In this document: positions 10,194 through 19,747 of the stretch, piece after piece
Layout: the number at the start of each line of letters is the position of its first letter
Position numbering within the stretch: the stretch's first letter is position 1
Origin: Streptomyces pactum
Lineage (GTDB): Bacteria; Actinomycetota; Actinomycetes; Streptomycetales; Streptomycetaceae
Length of the DNA: 64,000 bases
Direction of reading: 5' to 3'
NCBI RefSeq assembly: GCF_002005225.1
Contig: NZ_CP019724.1
Location: 6,279,501 to 6,343,500 of the forward strand
The notes under the pieces: generated by a model
What the model was told of the DNA's origin: nothing
The model's input: the letters and a program-made list of their open reading frames with translations, nothing else
Database searches by the model: none
Program-made: the position numbers and the translations under genes

Positions 10194-10988
10194 GTGGCCG
10201 GACCGACCACCGCCGAGCGCGGTGAACGCCAGCAGGAGTCGTCCGGCCCGCCCCGTGCGTGGCGGTTCGGCCCGCCCCGCCTTCGTACGATCATCATTTA
10301 TGCCGTCGCTCTCGTGCTCGTCGCGGGGGGTGCCGTCTGGCTGCTGTACGGCTCCAACTGGACGCGTGTGGAACGTGTGTCGGTCTCGGGAACGCGTGTC
10401 CTGACGCCCGCGCAGGTGCGCGAGGCCGCCGACGTGCCCGTCGGCGACCCGCTGATCTCCGTGGACACCGAGGCGCTCGAGGCGCGGCTGCGCCGGGAAT
10501 TGCCCCGGATCGACGAGGTCGCCGCGGAGCGTTCCTGGCCGCACGGAATCGGGCTGAAAGTGACGGAACGTACTCCGGTTCTACTTGTGCAAAAGGGCGG
10601 AAAGTTCGTGGAAGTGGACGATGAAGGCGTCCGTTTCGCCACGGTTTCCCGGGCCCCCGAAGGCGTTCCCACGCTGGAATTGGCACCGGCCCGATCCGGA
10701 TCCGCGGCGGCGAGTCTGCGCCGCTTCGACGACGACCGCCTGGTGCGGGAGGCGGTGCGGGTGGCCGGCCGTCTTCCGGACGCGGTCGCCCGGGACACAC
10801 GGATCGTCAAGGTCCGTTCCTACGACGACATCTCGCTCGAGTTGAGCGGTGACCGGACCGTGGCGTGGGGGAGCGGTGAGCAGGGTGTGCGGAAAGCGCG
10901 CGCACTCACCGCGCTGATGAAAGCGACACCCGACGCGCGGCACTTCGACGTGAGTGTCCCCACCGCCCCCGCGTCATCGAGGAGTTGA
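10194..10988 (+). CDS. ftsQ: FtsQ, divisome bitopic membrane protein
   Basis: Divisome protein with one membrane helix (about residues 33-53) after a short basic cytoplasmic tail, then an extracytoplasmic POTRA domain (about 57-125) and the FtsQ-type C-terminal domain. The GTG start at 10194 follows GGGAGG about 9 bases upstream. The 264-aa length and the position between murG and ftsZ are typical. The 3' half has noticeably lower GC than the neighbouring mur genes, but not enough to suggest transfer. Confidence 0.94.
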   Translation: MAGPTTAERGERQQESSGPPRAWRFGPPRLRTIIIYAVALVLVAGGAVWLLYGSNWTRVERVSVSGTRVLTPAQVREAADVPVGDPLISVDTEALEARLRRELPRIDEVAAERSWPHGIGLKVTERTPVLLVQKGGKFVEVDDEGVRFATVSRAPEGVPTLELAPARSGSAAASLRRFDDDRLVREAVRVAGRLPDAVARDTRIVKVRSYDDISLELSGDRTVAWGSGEQGVRKARALTALMKATPDARHFDVSVPTAPASSRS

Positions 10989-11275
10989 CGGGTATACGCG
11001 CAGGCCAGCACCCTGGCTGGGCAGCGCTACGGCTGATCACATAGGGTGAAAAGAAAAACGGGAGGTTCGGCGTGTTCGTTGAACGTGCGCCACTTGTCGA
11101 CTTAGTGTCCTGTTCAGAAGACTTCAAGGAACAGACACACTGGTAACCCTAAACTTCAGCGTTAGGGTTCGGGTCGGCGCTACGGACCGTCCCATTCGGC
11201 ATCAGTCGCCGGGTCGCGGGGCAGCAGTGCTCCGGCGATTCGACGACACGTAACTCGAGGCGAGAGGCCTTCGAC
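10989..11275 (+). promoter_or_regulatory. ftsZ upstream control region with paired GACAC motifs and hairpin
   Basis: This 287-base spacer is AT-richer than its surroundings. It contains a TTGAAC (11079-11084) and TAGTGT (11103-11108) pair with an 18-base spacer, a plausible vegetative promoter. GTGTC at 11105-11109 and GACAC at 11134-11138 are inverted WhiA-type motifs inside an imperfect inverted repeat. An 8-bp perfect hairpin follows (AACCCTAA 11145-11152, TTAGGGTT 11162-11169). In Streptomyces, ftsZ is known to have several promoters, at least one sporulation-induced. Which element here does what is inference. Confidence 0.6.
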
Positions 11276-12484
11276 GTGGCAGCACCGCAGAACTACCTCG
11301 CAGTCATCAAAGTCATCGGTGTCGGCGGCGGTGGTGTCAATGCCATCAACCGGATGATCGAGGTCGGTCTCAAGGGCGTCGAGTTCATCGCCATCAACAC
11401 CGACGCGCAAGCTCTGTTGATGAGCGACGCCGACGTCAAGCTCGACGTCGGCCGCGAACTCACCCGCGGACTCGGCGCCGGAGCCAACCCGGCCGTCGGC
11501 CGCAAGGCCGCCGAGGACCACCGCGAGGAGATCGAGGAGGTCCTCAAGGGGGCCGACATGGTCTTCGTGACAGCCGGAGAAGGCGGCGGCACCGGCACCG
11601 GCGGCGCGCCCGTCGTGGCCAACATCGCCCGCTCGCTGGGCGCCCTCACCATCGGCGTGGTCACCCGCCCGTTCACCTTCGAGGGGCGGCGCCGCGCCAA
11701 CCAGGCCGAGGACGGCATCGCCGAGCTCCGCGAAGAGGTCGACACCCTCATCGTCATCCCCAACGACCGGCTCCTGTCCATCTCGGACCGCCAGGTCAGC
11801 GTGCTCGACGCGTTCAAGTCCGCCGACCAGGTGCTGCTGTCCGGTGTGCAGGGCATCACCGACCTCATCACCACCCCGGGCCTGATCAACCTGGACTTCG
11901 CCGACGTGAAGTCGGTCATGTCCGAGGCCGGTTCGGCCCTCATGGGCATCGGTTCGGCCCGCGGAGACGACCGAGCGGTGGCCGCGGCCGAGATGGCGAT
12001 CTCCTCGCCGCTGCTCGAGGCGTCCATCGACGGCGCCCGGGGCGTGCTGCTCTCCATCTCCGGCGGCTCCGACCTCGGCCTGTTCGAGATCAACGAGGCC
12101 GCGCAGCTAGTCAGCGAGGCCGCCCACCCCGAGGCCAACATCATCTTCGGCGCGGTCATCGACGACGCCCTGGGCGACGAGGTCCGGGTCACCGTGATCG
12201 CGGCCGGCTTCGACGGGGGCCAGCCGCCGTCCAAGCAGCGGGACAACGTCCTCGGCGCCTCCTCCTCGGCCAAGCGAGAGGAGCCGACTCCGGTACGGCA
12301 GGCCGAGAGCCGTCCGTCCTTCGGCTCGCTCGGCAGCGTCAAGCCGAAGGAGGAGCCGGAGCCGGCCCCCGCACCGGAGCCGGTGAGCGACCTGCCGCCG
12401 GTCTCCCCGCCGCCGGTCCCGCCGTCGCGGACCTACTCGGACAGCGCGGCCGAGGAACTGGACGTGCCGGACTTCCTGAAGTGA
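11276..12484 (+). CDS. ftsZ: FtsZ, tubulin-like division GTPase
   Basis: Cytoplasmic GTPase that forms the Z-ring and, in Streptomyces, the sporulation Z-ladders. The tubulin signature G-G-G-T-G-T-G-G is at residues 103-110. The globular domain runs to about 320 and is followed by a proline-rich linker. The conserved C-terminal peptide ending D-V-P-D-F-L-K (396-402) is where SepF and other partners dock. The GTG start at 11276 follows GCGAGAGG about 8 bases upstream. The stop overlaps the next gene's GTG (GTGA). Confidence 0.99.
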   Translation: MAAPQNYLAVIKVIGVGGGGVNAINRMIEVGLKGVEFIAINTDAQALLMSDADVKLDVGRELTRGLGAGANPAVGRKAAEDHREEIEEVLKGADMVFVTAGEGGGTGTGGAPVVANIARSLGALTIGVVTRPFTFEGRRRANQAEDGIAELREEVDTLIVIPNDRLLSISDRQVSVLDAFKSADQVLLSGVQGITDLITTPGLINLDFADVKSVMSEAGSALMGIGSARGDDRAVAAAEMAISSPLLEASIDGARGVLLSISGGSDLGLFEINEAAQLVSEAAHPEANIIFGAVIDDALGDEVRVTVIAAGFDGGQPPSKQRDNVLGASSSAKREEPTPVRQAESRPSFGSLGSVKPKEEPEPAPAPEPVSDLPPVSPPPVPPSRTYSDSAAEELDVPDFLK

Positions 12485-13209
12485 TAGGACAGCGCGACAC
12501 CGTGAACGGCGCGCACTTCGGCTTCACCGACCGGTGGGGCGGAGTGAGCGCCGTTCCGTACGAGGAGCTCAACCTCGGCGGCGCGGTCGGTGACGACCCC
12601 GGCGCCGTGACGGCCAACCGGGAGCTGGCGGCCAAGTCGCTGGGCGTCGACCCGGCCCGGGTGGTCTGGATGAACCAGGTGCACGGGGCCGACGTCGCCG
12701 TGGTCGACGAGCCCTGGGGGGACCGCCCGGTCCCGCGGGTCGACGCGATCGCCACCGCCGAACGCGGTCTCGCCCTCGCCGTCCTCACCGCCGACTGCGT
12801 GCCCGTCCTGCTCGCCGACCCCGTCGCCGGCGTCGCCGCCGCGGCCCACGCGGGACGGCCCGGCCTGGTCGCCGGGGTCGTCCCCGCCGCCGTACGGGCC
12901 ATGACCCAACTCGGCGCGGACCCCGCCCGGATCGTCGCCCGGACCGGTCCCGCCGTGTGCGGCCGGTGCTATGAAATGCCCGAGGAGATGCGCGCCGAGG
13001 TGGCCGCCGTCGAACCGGCGGCGTACGCCGTGACGAGCTGGGGCACACCGGCGGTCGACGTGGGCGCCGGCGTGCACGCGCAGCTCGAACGTCTCGGGGT
13101 GTGCGACCGGGCGCAGTCGCCGGTGTGCACCCGGGAGTCGAAGGACCACTTCTCGTACCGACGGGACCGCACCACCGGGCGGCTCGCGGGCTATGTCTGG
13201 CTGGACTGA
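12481..13209 (+). CDS. pgeF: YlmD/PgeF-type protein (YfiH, 'multicopper oxidoreductase' superfamily)
   Basis: Member of the YfiH/DUF152 family, shown elsewhere to act on purine nucleosides and often mis-labelled laccase. The metal-binding triad is visible as H68 (N-Q-V-H-G), C106 (T-A-D-C-V-P) and H123 (A-H-A-G-R). The 242-aa length is normal. It overlaps ftsZ by four bases and keeps the conserved Gram-positive order ftsZ-ylmD-ylmE-sepF-ylmG-divIVA. Its role in division, if any, is unknown. Confidence 0.92.
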   Translation: MIGQRDTVNGAHFGFTDRWGGVSAVPYEELNLGGAVGDDPGAVTANRELAAKSLGVDPARVVWMNQVHGADVAVVDEPWGDRPVPRVDAIATAERGLALAVLTADCVPVLLADPVAGVAAAAHAGRPGLVAGVVPAAVRAMTQLGADPARIVARTGPAVCGRCYEMPEEMRAEVAAVEPAAYAVTSWGTPAVDVGAGVHAQLERLGVCDRAQSPVCTRESKDHFSYRRDRTTGRLAGYVWLD

Positions 13210-13215
13210 TGGGGC

Positions 13216-13935
13216 ATGACGGACCGTAAGCAGGAACTCGCCGCGAATCTGGCGAAAGTGGAAGAGCGCATCGCCGCCGCGTGCGAGGCCGCCGGCCGTC
13301 GGCGCGACGAGGTGACCCTGATCGTGGTCACCAAGACCTACCCGGCGGACGATGTGCGCGTTCTCTCCGAACTCGGTGTGCGCCACGTTGCCGAGAACCG
13401 CGACCAGGACGCGGCGCCGAAGGCCGCCGCGTGCTCGGATCTGCCGCTTTCGTGGCATTTCGTCGGTCAGTTGCAGACCAACAAGGTGCGGTCCGTGGTC
13501 GGTTACGCGGACGTCGTGCAGTCCGTCGACCGGGCCAGGCTCGTCGCGGCTCTGTCGAAGGAGGCCGTGCGGGTCGGGCGCGAGGTGGGCTGCCTCCTCC
13601 AGGTCGCGCTCGACGCGGGGGAGAGCGCACGCGGTGAGCGCGGTGGCGTCTCGCCCGCGGGAATCGAAGAGTTGGCCGACCTGGTCGCCCGGTCCGAGGG
13701 GTTGCGGCTCGACGGACTGATGACCGTGGCTCCGCTCACCGGCGAGTACGCGGGGCGCCCACAGGCGGCGTTCGAGCACCTCATGGATTTGTCGACCTGC
13801 GTGCGCCGCGCCCATCCGGCTGCGAACATGGTCTCCGCAGGCATGAGTGCGGACCTCGAACAGGCCGTGGCCGCCGGAGCGACACATGTGCGCGTCGGTA
13901 CTGCGGTACTCGGAGTCCGACCCAGGCTCGGGTAA
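13216..13935 (+). CDS. ylmE: YlmE/YggS family pyridoxal-phosphate homeostasis protein
   Basis: Single-domain TIM-barrel protein (239 aa) of the PLPBP/YggS family that binds pyridoxal phosphate without a known enzymatic reaction. The PLP lysine is K40 in V-V-T-K-T-Y. H-F-V-G-Q-L-Q-T-N-K and the phosphate-binding S-A-G-M-S segment are present. The ATG at 13216 is 6 bases after the previous stop, consistent with an operon. Confidence 0.93.
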   Translation: MTDRKQELAANLAKVEERIAAACEAAGRRRDEVTLIVVTKTYPADDVRVLSELGVRHVAENRDQDAAPKAAACSDLPLSWHFVGQLQTNKVRSVVGYADVVQSVDRARLVAALSKEAVRVGREVGCLLQVALDAGESARGERGGVSPAGIEELADLVARSEGLRLDGLMTVAPLTGEYAGRPQAAFEHLMDLSTCVRRAHPAANMVSAGMSADLEQAVAAGATHVRVGTAVLGVRPRLG

Positions 13936-14064
13936 CGTCGCCAAGAAGTCGGACCACAGCAGAAAATATGGTCATTACCGCCGAAAGGCGGACACAACGA
14001 CCTTGTGGATCGCAGGCACTTGGCAGTCGTCAGCCGATCCACCACAGAGCGGAGGACTCAGAGC
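13936..14064. promoter_or_regulatory. Spacer upstream of sepF with hairpins and a GACAC motif
   Basis: This 129-base gap within the operon contains a small CCGCC-GAAA-GGCGG hairpin (about 13979-13992), immediately followed by GACAC (13991-13995). An 8-bp inverted repeat (GTGGATCG 14005-14012, CGATCCAC 14035-14042) lies just before the sepF ribosome site. It may hold an internal promoter or control element; no -10/-35 pair is convincing. Confidence 0.4.
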
Positions 14065-14706
14065 ATGGCCGGCGCGATGCGCAAGATGGCGGTCTACCTC
14101 GGCCTCGTGGAGGACGATGGGTACGACGGCCGGGGGTTCGACCCCGATGACGACTTCGAACCGGAACTGGACCCGGAGCCCGAGCGGGACCACCGGCGGC
14201 ACGAACCGGCACATCAGTCGCATGGTTCACATCAGTCCCTAAGGGACGAAGAGGTACGAGTCGTACAACCGCCCGCGCAGCGCGAGCCGGTGCCCCGTTC
14301 CGCTTCGCTCGCGGCGGAATCGGGTCGTCCGGCGCGTATCGCGCCCGTGGCATCCATCACACAAGAACGCGCAAGCCTGGAAAAGAGCGCACCGGTCATC
14401 ATGCCCAAGGTCGTGTCCGAACGAGAGCCCTACCGGATCACCACGCTTCACCCCCGGACCTACAACGAGGCCCGTACCATCGGGGAACACTTCCGTGAGG
14501 GCACGCCGGTGATCATGAATCTCACTGAGATGGATGACACAGACGCGAAGCGACTTGTCGACTTTGCGGCCGGTTTGGTGTTTGGTCTTCACGGCAGTAT
14601 CGAGCGGGTGACGCAGAAGGTGTTCCTGCTGTCTCCTGCTAACGTCGATGTCACGGCGGAGGACAAGGCCCGCATCGCAGAGGGCGGGTTCTTCAACCAG
14701 AGCTGA
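14065..14706 (+). CDS. sepF: SepF, Z-ring membrane anchor
   Basis: Cytoplasmic protein that tethers FtsZ to the membrane. A short amphipathic N-terminus ([10 protein letters not shown]) is followed by an acidic and histidine-rich linker (about 20-80). The conserved SepF (DUF552) domain follows, at about 120-205, with [18 protein letters not shown] 14065 is chosen because GGAGG (14051-14055) lies 9 bases upstream and gives the typical 213 aa; an in-frame GTG at 14005 is rejected for lack of a ribosome site. Confidence 0.96.
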   Translation: MAGAMRKMAVYLGLVEDDGYDGRGFDPDDDFEPELDPEPERDHRRHEPAHQSHGSHQSLRDEEVRVVQPPAQREPVPRSASLAAESGRPARIAPVASITQERASLEKSAPVIMPKVVSEREPYRITTLHPRTYNEARTIGEHFREGTPVIMNLTEMDDTDAKRLVDFAAGLVFGLHGSIERVTQKVFLLSPANVDVTAEDKARIAEGGFFNQS

Positions 14707-14787
14707 GACGCACCACCGGTACAGAGCAAGAACACGGATCCGAAACCGGGTCCGAGAGATGGTTCAGGGGAGAGGGAAGCACAGGTC

Positions 14788-15072
14788 ATGAGCGTGGTTC
14801 TGGATGTCGTCTACATCGCGCTGATGTGCTTCCTCATCGTGCTCATCTTCCGGTTGGTCATGGACTACGTCTTCCAGTTCGCCCGCTCGTGGCAACCCGG
14901 CAAGGCGATGGTGGTCGTTCTGGAGGCCACCTACACTGTCACCGATCCACCGTTGAAGCTTCTGCGGCGGTTCATTCCGCCGCTGCGTCTCGGGGGCGTG
15001 GCGCTCGACCTGTCCTTCTTCGTGCTGATGATCATCGTCTACATCCTGATCTCGATCGTGAGCCGGCTGTGA
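14788..15072 (+). CDS. ylmG: YlmG/YggT family membrane protein
   Basis: Small membrane protein (94 aa) with two hydrophobic segments (about 3-24 and 72-91) around a basic loop containing P-P-L-K-L-L-R-R-F-I-P-P. This is typical of the YggT/YlmG family found beside sepF and divIVA. A role in division or nucleoid distribution is known only from distant relatives. The purine-rich GGGGAGAGGGAAG upstream of ATG 14788 supports the start. Confidence 0.93.
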   Translation: MSVVLDVVYIALMCFLIVLIFRLVMDYVFQFARSWQPGKAMVVVLEATYTVTDPPLKLLRRFIPPLRLGGVALDLSFFVLMIIVYILISIVSRL

Positions 15073-15127
15073 TCGATGAGAGAGATACGGGCTTGCCGAA
15101 TGCCGACGACAACGTTGAGGTGAAGAG

Positions 15128-16318
15128 ATGCCGTTGACCCCCGAGGACGTGCGGAACAAGCAGTTCACGACCGTCCGCCTCCGAGAAGGCTATGACGAGG
15201 ACGAGGTCGATGCCTTCCTCGACGAGGTCGAAGCCGAACTGACCCGACTGCTCCGCGAGAACGAGGACCTGCGCGCCAAACTGGCCGCGGCGACGCGCGC
15301 GGCTGCGCAGAACCAACAGAACATGCGCAAGCCTCCGGAACCGCCGCAGGATCAGCAGCAGCATCAGCAGCAGCAGGGCCCGCCGCAGCAGGGTGGCATG
15401 CCCCAGCAGGGCATGCGAGGTCCCGGCGCTCCGGTGCCCGCCGGCATATCGGGCCCGCCGCAGCAGCAGATGGGTGGCCCCATGGGTGGCCCGCCCCAGC
15501 TGCCGAGCGGTGCCCCGCAACTGCCCGCCGGCCCCGGCGGACAGGGCGGCCCGCAGGGTCCCGGCCAGATGGGCCAGGGTCCGGGGCCGATGGGCCAGGG
15601 CGGCCCGGGACCGATGCAGGGCCAGATGGGCCCCGGTCCGATGGGCGGCCCGATGGGCGGCCCGCAGGGGCACGGCGGTCCCGGTGGCCCCGGTGGCATG
15701 CCCGGTCAGGGAGGCCCCGGTGGCGACAGCGCCGCCCGCGTCCTCTCGCTGGCCCAGCAGACCGCCGACCAGGCGATCGCCGAGGCCCGTTCCGAGGCCA
15801 ACAAGATCGTCGGCGAGGCGCGTTCGCGTGCCGAGGGCCTGGAGCGGGACGCCCGTGCCAAGGCCGATGCCCTGGAGCGGGACGCGCAGGAGAAGCACCG
15901 CGTCGCGATGGGCTCCCTGGAGTCCGCCCGCGCCACGCTGGAGCGCAAGGTCGAGGACCTGCGCGGCTTCGAGCGCGAGTACCGGACGCGACTGAAGTCG
16001 TACCTGGAGTCGCAGCTACGTCAGCTCGAGACCCAGGCGGACGACTCGCTCGCCCCGCCGCGTACGCCCGCGACGGCTTCCCTGCCGCCGTCCCCGGCGC
16101 CCTCGATGGCTCCGGCCGGCGCGAGTGCCCCGTCCTACGGCGGCAACCAGTCGATGGGCAGCGGGCCGGGCCAGAACGGTCCGTCCTACGGCGGTCAGCA
16201 GCAGATGTCGCCGGCGATGACCCAGCCGATGGCTCCGGTGCGGCCGCAGGGGCCGTCGCCGATGGGGCAGGCGCCCTCGCCGATGCGCGGGTTCCTGATC
16301 GACGAGGACGACAACTGA
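15128..16318 (+). CDS. divIVA: DivIVA, polar growth determinant
   Basis: Cytoplasmic coiled-coil scaffold that marks hyphal tips and branch sites. Its 396 aa comprise the conserved N-terminal membrane-binding domain (about 1-50, with P-E-D-V-R-N-K-Q-F and [12 protein letters not shown]), then a very long Pro-Gln-Gly-Met-rich linker (about 60-195) and a second coiled coil (about 200-305). The Pro/Ser/Gly-rich tail ends in acidic residues. The linker DNA is internally repetitive and may vary in length between strains. GTGAAGAG before ATG 15128 serves as ribosome site. A strong hairpin follows the gene. Confidence 0.97.
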   Translation: MPLTPEDVRNKQFTTVRLREGYDEDEVDAFLDEVEAELTRLLRENEDLRAKLAAATRAAAQNQQNMRKPPEPPQDQQQHQQQQGPPQQGGMPQQGMRGPGAPVPAGISGPPQQQMGGPMGGPPQLPSGAPQLPAGPGGQGGPQGPGQMGQGPGPMGQGGPGPMQGQMGPGPMGGPMGGPQGHGGPGGPGGMPGQGGPGGDSAARVLSLAQQTADQAIAEARSEANKIVGEARSRAEGLERDARAKADALERDAQEKHRVAMGSLESARATLERKVEDLRGFEREYRTRLKSYLESQLRQLETQADDSLAPPRTPATASLPPSPAPSMAPAGASAPSYGGNQSMGSGPGQNGPSYGGQQQMSPAMTQPMAPVRPQGPSPMGQAPSPMRGFLIDEDDN

Positions 16319-16353
16319 CGAACGGTAGTACGGCGTAGCCGTCGGCGGCGTTC

Positions 16354-16390
16354 AGGGCGGGCCCCGGGTTTCTGACCCGGGGCCCGCCCT
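16354..16390. terminator. Hairpin terminator after divIVA
   Basis: Perfect 16-bp inverted repeat (arms 16354-16369 and 16375-16390, 5-base loop TTCTG). It lies 35 bases past the divIVA stop and closes the division cluster. There is no T-run, as is usual in this genus. Confidence 0.85.
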
Positions 16391-16493
16391 TGTGGTGTGC
16401 GCGGTGCCGGGTGCGGGGCGTCGGTGCGGGCCGGGGGCGGGTGCGCGGCCCCGCTGGTGCGGGGTGTCTCCCTCAGCGGGGCCCCAGTGCCCC

Positions 16494-16520
16494 GACCGTG
16501 CCGCCCCGGGCGGCACGGTC
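16494..16520. terminator. Second hairpin in the divIVA-ileS convergent gap
   Basis: Perfect 12-bp arms (16494-16505 and 16509-16520) with a 3-base loop CCG. It lies between the divIVA and ileS terminators and probably provides extra two-way insulation. Confidence 0.6.
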
Positions 16521-16535
16521 GCCCGCGGATCGCGC

Positions 16536-16576
16536 GGAAGGCCCGGCCCCTTCGACTTCGAGGGGCCGGGCCTTCC
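16536..16576 (-). terminator. Hairpin terminator after ileS
   Basis: Perfect 16-bp arms (16536-16551 and 16561-16576) around a 9-base loop, 15 bases beyond the ileS stop in its reading direction. Confidence 0.8.
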
Positions 16577-16591
16577 GTATCACTCGGTGCC

Positions 16592-19500
16592 TTACGCCTT
16601 GCGCAGGCGGAACGTCAGGGACAGGCCCTCGTCCGTGAACGCCTCCCCGTACGTGTCGTCCGCCTCTCCCTGCGCGAAGTCCGTGGCGAGGACCTCGTCG
16701 GAGATCAGTCCGCTGTGCTCGGTCAGGGCGGCGATGGTCGCCGGGTCCGTGGCCGTCCAGCGCAGGGCGATGCGGTCGGCGACGTCGAGGCCGCTGTTCT
16801 TGCGGGCCTCCTGGATCAGGCGGATCGCGTCCCGGGCGAGGCCCGCGCGACGCAGCTCCTCCGTGATCTCGAGGTCCAGGGCCACCGTCGCACCCGAGTC
16901 GGAGGCGACCGACCAGCCCTCGCGCGGCGTCTCCGTGATGATCACCTCGTCGGGGGCGAGGGTGACCGTCTCGCCGTCGACCTCCACCGACGCCGTGCCC
17001 TCGCGCAGGGCGAGGGAGAGCGCCGCGGCGTCCGCGCCCGCGACGGCCTTCGCCACGTCCTGGACGCGCTTGCCGAACCGCTTGCCGAGAGCACGGAAAT
17101 TGGCCTTCGCGGTCGTGTCGACCAGGCTGCCGCCGACCTCGCTCAGTGATGCGAGGGACTCGACGTTCAGCTCCTCCGTGATCTGCGTGTGCAGCTCGGG
17201 GTAGAGCGTGTCGAAGCCGGCCACGGCGATCAGCGCGCGGCTGAGCGGCTGGCGGGTCTTGACGCCCGACTCCGCGCGCGTGGCACGGCCCAGTTCGACC
17301 AGACGGCGGACCAGCACCATCTGCCGGGACAGCTCGGGGTCGATCGCCGACAGGTCGGCCTCGGGCCACGAGGACAGGTGCACCGACTCCGGGGCGCCCG
17401 GGGTGACGGGCACGACCAGGTCCTGCCAGACGCGCTCCGTGATGAACGGGGTCAGCGGCGCCATCAACTTGGTGACCGTCTCGACGACCTCGTGCAGCGT
17501 GCGCAGCGCCGCCTTGTCGCCCTGCCAGAAGCGGCGGCGGGAACGGCGTACGTACCAGTTGGACATGTCGTCGACGAACGCGGACAGCAGCTTGCCGGCG
17601 CGCTGGGTGTCGTACGCGTCCAGCGCCTGGGTGACCTGGTCGGTGAGCGCGTGCAGCTCGGAGAGCAGCCAGCGGTCCAGGACCGGGCGGTCGGCGGGGG
17701 CCGGGTCCGCCCCGCTCGGGGACCAGCCCGTGGTGCGGGCGTACAGGGCCTGGAAGGCGACCGTGTTCCAGTAGGTGAGGAGCGTCTTGCGGACGACCTC
17801 CTGGATGGTGCCGTGGCCGACGCGGCGGGCCGCCCACGGGGAGCCGCCGGCCGCCATGAACCAGCGGACCGCGTCCGCGCCGTGCCGGTCCATCAGCGGG
17901 ACCGGGTCCAGGGTGTTGCCCAGGTGCTTGGACATCTTGCGGCCGTCCTCGGCGAGGATGTGGCCGAGGCAGACCACGTTCTCGTAGGACGACTTGTCGA
18001 AGACCAGGGTGCCGACCGCCATCAGCGTGTAGAACCAGCCGCGGGTCTGGTCGATGGCCTCGGAGATGAACTGCGCCGGGTAGCGGGACTCGAACAGTTC
18101 CTTGTTCTTGTGCGGGTAGCCCCACTGCGCGAACGGCATCGAACCCGAGTCGTACCAGGCGTCGATGACCTCCGGCACGCGCGTGGCCGTCTTGCCGCAG
18201 CCGTCGTGGCGGCAGGCGAACGTGACCTCGTCGATGTACGGGCGGTGCGGGTCCAGGGCGGACTGGTCGGTGCCGGTCAGCTCGGTCAGTTCGGCGCGGG
18301 AGCCGGCCACCGTGAGGTGGTCGTCCTCGCAGCGCCAGATGGGCAGCGGGGTGCCCCAGTAGCGGTTGCGGGAGAGCGCCCAGTCGATGTTGTTGTTCAG
18401 CCAGTCGCCGTACCGGCCGTGCTTGACCGAGTCCGGGAACCAGTTGGTCTTCTCGTTCTCCTGGAGGAGACGGTCCTTGACGGCCGTGGTGCGGATGTAC
18501 CAGGACGGCTGCGCGTAGTACAGCAGCGCGGTGTGGCAGCGCCAGCAGTGCGGGTAGCTGTGCTCGTAGGGGATGTGCTTGAAGAGCAGGCCCCGGGTGT
18601 CCAGGTCCTCCGTCAGCTTCTCGTCGGCCTTCTTGAAGAAGGCGCCGCCGACCAGGGGGAGGTCTTCCTCGAAGGTGCCGTCCGGGCGGACCGGGTTGAC
18701 CACCGGCAGGCCGTAGGCGCGGCAGACCTTGAGGTCGTCCTCACCGAAGGCGGGGGACTGGTGGACGAGGCCGGTGCCGTCCTCGGTGGTGACGTAGTCG
18801 GCGTTCACCACGAAGTGCGCGGGCTCGGGGAACTCGACCAGCTCGAAGGGCCGCCGGTACGTCCAGCGCTCCATCTCGGCGCCGGTGAAGGTCTGGCCGG
18901 TGGTCTCCCAGCCCTCGCCGAGGGCCTTGCCGACCAGCGGCTCGGCGACGACGAGCTTCTCCGTACCCTCCGGGCCCTTCGTCGCGACGACGTAGGTGAC
19001 CTCGGGGTGCGCGGCGACCGCGGTGTTGGACACCAGGGTCCAGGGCGTGGTCGTCCAGATCAGGAGCGAGGCCTCGCCGGCGAGCGGGCCGGAGGTCAGC
19101 GGGAAGCGCACGAAGACGGACGGGTCGACGACCGTCTCGTAGCCCTGCGCCAGCTCGTGGTCGGACAGGCCGGTGCCGCAGCGGGGGCACCAGGGGGCGA
19201 CGCGGTGGTCCTGGACCAGCAGGCCCTTGTCGAAGATCTCCTTCAGCGACCACCAGACGGACTCGATGTACTCGGGGTCCATCGTGCGGTACGGGTCCTG
19301 GAGGTCGGCCCAGTAGCCCATGCGCGTGGTGAGCTCTTCGAAGGCGTCGGTGTGGCGGGTCACCGACTCGCGGCACTTGGCGTTGAACTCGGCGATGCCG
19401 TACGCCTCGATGTCCTGCTTGCCGGAGAAGCCCAGCTCCTTCTCCACCGCCAGCTCGACCGGCAGGCCGTGGCAGTCCCAGCCGGCCTTGCGGCCCACGT

Positions 19501-19747
19501 GGTATCCGCGCATGGTGCGGAAGCGGGGGAAGACGTCCTTGAAGACGCGCGCCTCGATGTGGTGGGCGCCGGGCATGCCGTTGGCGGTGGGCGGGCCCTC
19601 GTAGAACACCCATTCGGGGCGGCCCTCGGACTGCTCCAGGCTCTTGGCGAAGATCTTCTGCTCGCGCCAGAAGTCGAGCACCGCGTGTTCGAGCGCGGGC
19701 AGGTCGACCTGGGCGGGCACCTGGCGGTACTGCGGCTGCGTATTCAA
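16592..19747 (-). CDS. ileS: IleS, isoleucyl-tRNA synthetase
   Basis: Class I aminoacyl-tRNA synthetase with post-transfer editing. The HIGH-equivalent segment G-M-P-G-A-H-H ends at residue 63 and K604-M-S-K607 is the KMSKS motif; the CP1 editing domain lies between them. The 1051-aa length and the diverged HIGH motif suggest the long 'type 2' class, often linked to low mupirocin sensitivity; this is inference. The start is TTG at 19747, chosen because GGAGG is 7 bases upstream and the preceding DNA is a T-box leader. An in-frame ATG further upstream falls inside the riboswitch and is rejected. Confidence 0.96.
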   Translation of the reverse strand: MNTQPQYRQVPAQVDLPALEHAVLDFWREQKIFAKSLEQSEGRPEWVFYEGPPTANGMPGAHHIEARVFKDVFPRFRTMRGYHVGRKAGWDCHGLPVELAVEKELGFSGKQDIEAYGIAEFNAKCRESVTRHTDAFEELTTRMGYWADLQDPYRTMDPEYIESVWWSLKEIFDKGLLVQDHRVAPWCPRCGTGLSDHELAQGYETVVDPSVFVRFPLTSGPLAGEASLLIWTTTPWTLVSNTAVAAHPEVTYVVATKGPEGTEKLVVAEPLVGKALGEGWETTGQTFTGAEMERWTYRRPFELVEFPEPAHFVVNADYVTTEDGTGLVHQSPAFGEDDLKVCRAYGLPVVNPVRPDGTFEEDLPLVGGAFFKKADEKLTEDLDTRGLLFKHIPYEHSYPHCWRCHTALLYYAQPSWYIRTTAVKDRLLQENEKTNWFPDSVKHGRYGDWLNNNIDWALSRNRYWGTPLPIWRCEDDHLTVAGSRAELTELTGTDQSALDPHRPYIDEVTFACRHDGCGKTATRVPEVIDAWYDSGSMPFAQWGYPHKNKELFESRYPAQFISEAIDQTRGWFYTLMAVGTLVFDKSSYENVVCLGHILAEDGRKMSKHLGNTLDPVPLMDRHGADAVRWFMAAGGSPWAARRVGHGTIQEVVRKTLLTYWNTVAFQALYARTTGWSPSGADPAPADRPVLDRWLLSELHALTDQVTQALDAYDTQRAGKLLSAFVDDMSNWYVRRSRRRFWQGDKAALRTLHEVVETVTKLMAPLTPFITERVWQDLVVPVTPGAPESVHLSSWPEADLSAIDPELSRQMVLVRRLVELGRATRAESGVKTRQPLSRALIAVAGFDTLYPELHTQITEELNVESLASLSEVGGSLVDTTAKANFRALGKRFGKRVQDVAKAVAGADAAALSLALREGTASVEVDGETVTLAPDEVIITETPREGWSVASDSGATVALDLEITEELRRAGLARDAIRLIQEARKNSGLDVADRIALRWTATDPATIAALTEHSGLISDEVLATDFAQGEADDTYGEAFTDEGLSLTFRLRKA

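Noticed and set aside
12481..13209. Laccase or multicopper oxidase annotation for ylmD
   Set aside because: No multicopper-oxidase copper motifs; the His-Cys-His triad belongs to the YfiH family.
15364..15699. Pro/Gly/Cys-rich - strand frame inside divIVA
   Set aside because: Shadow of the repetitive Pro-Gln-Gly linker.
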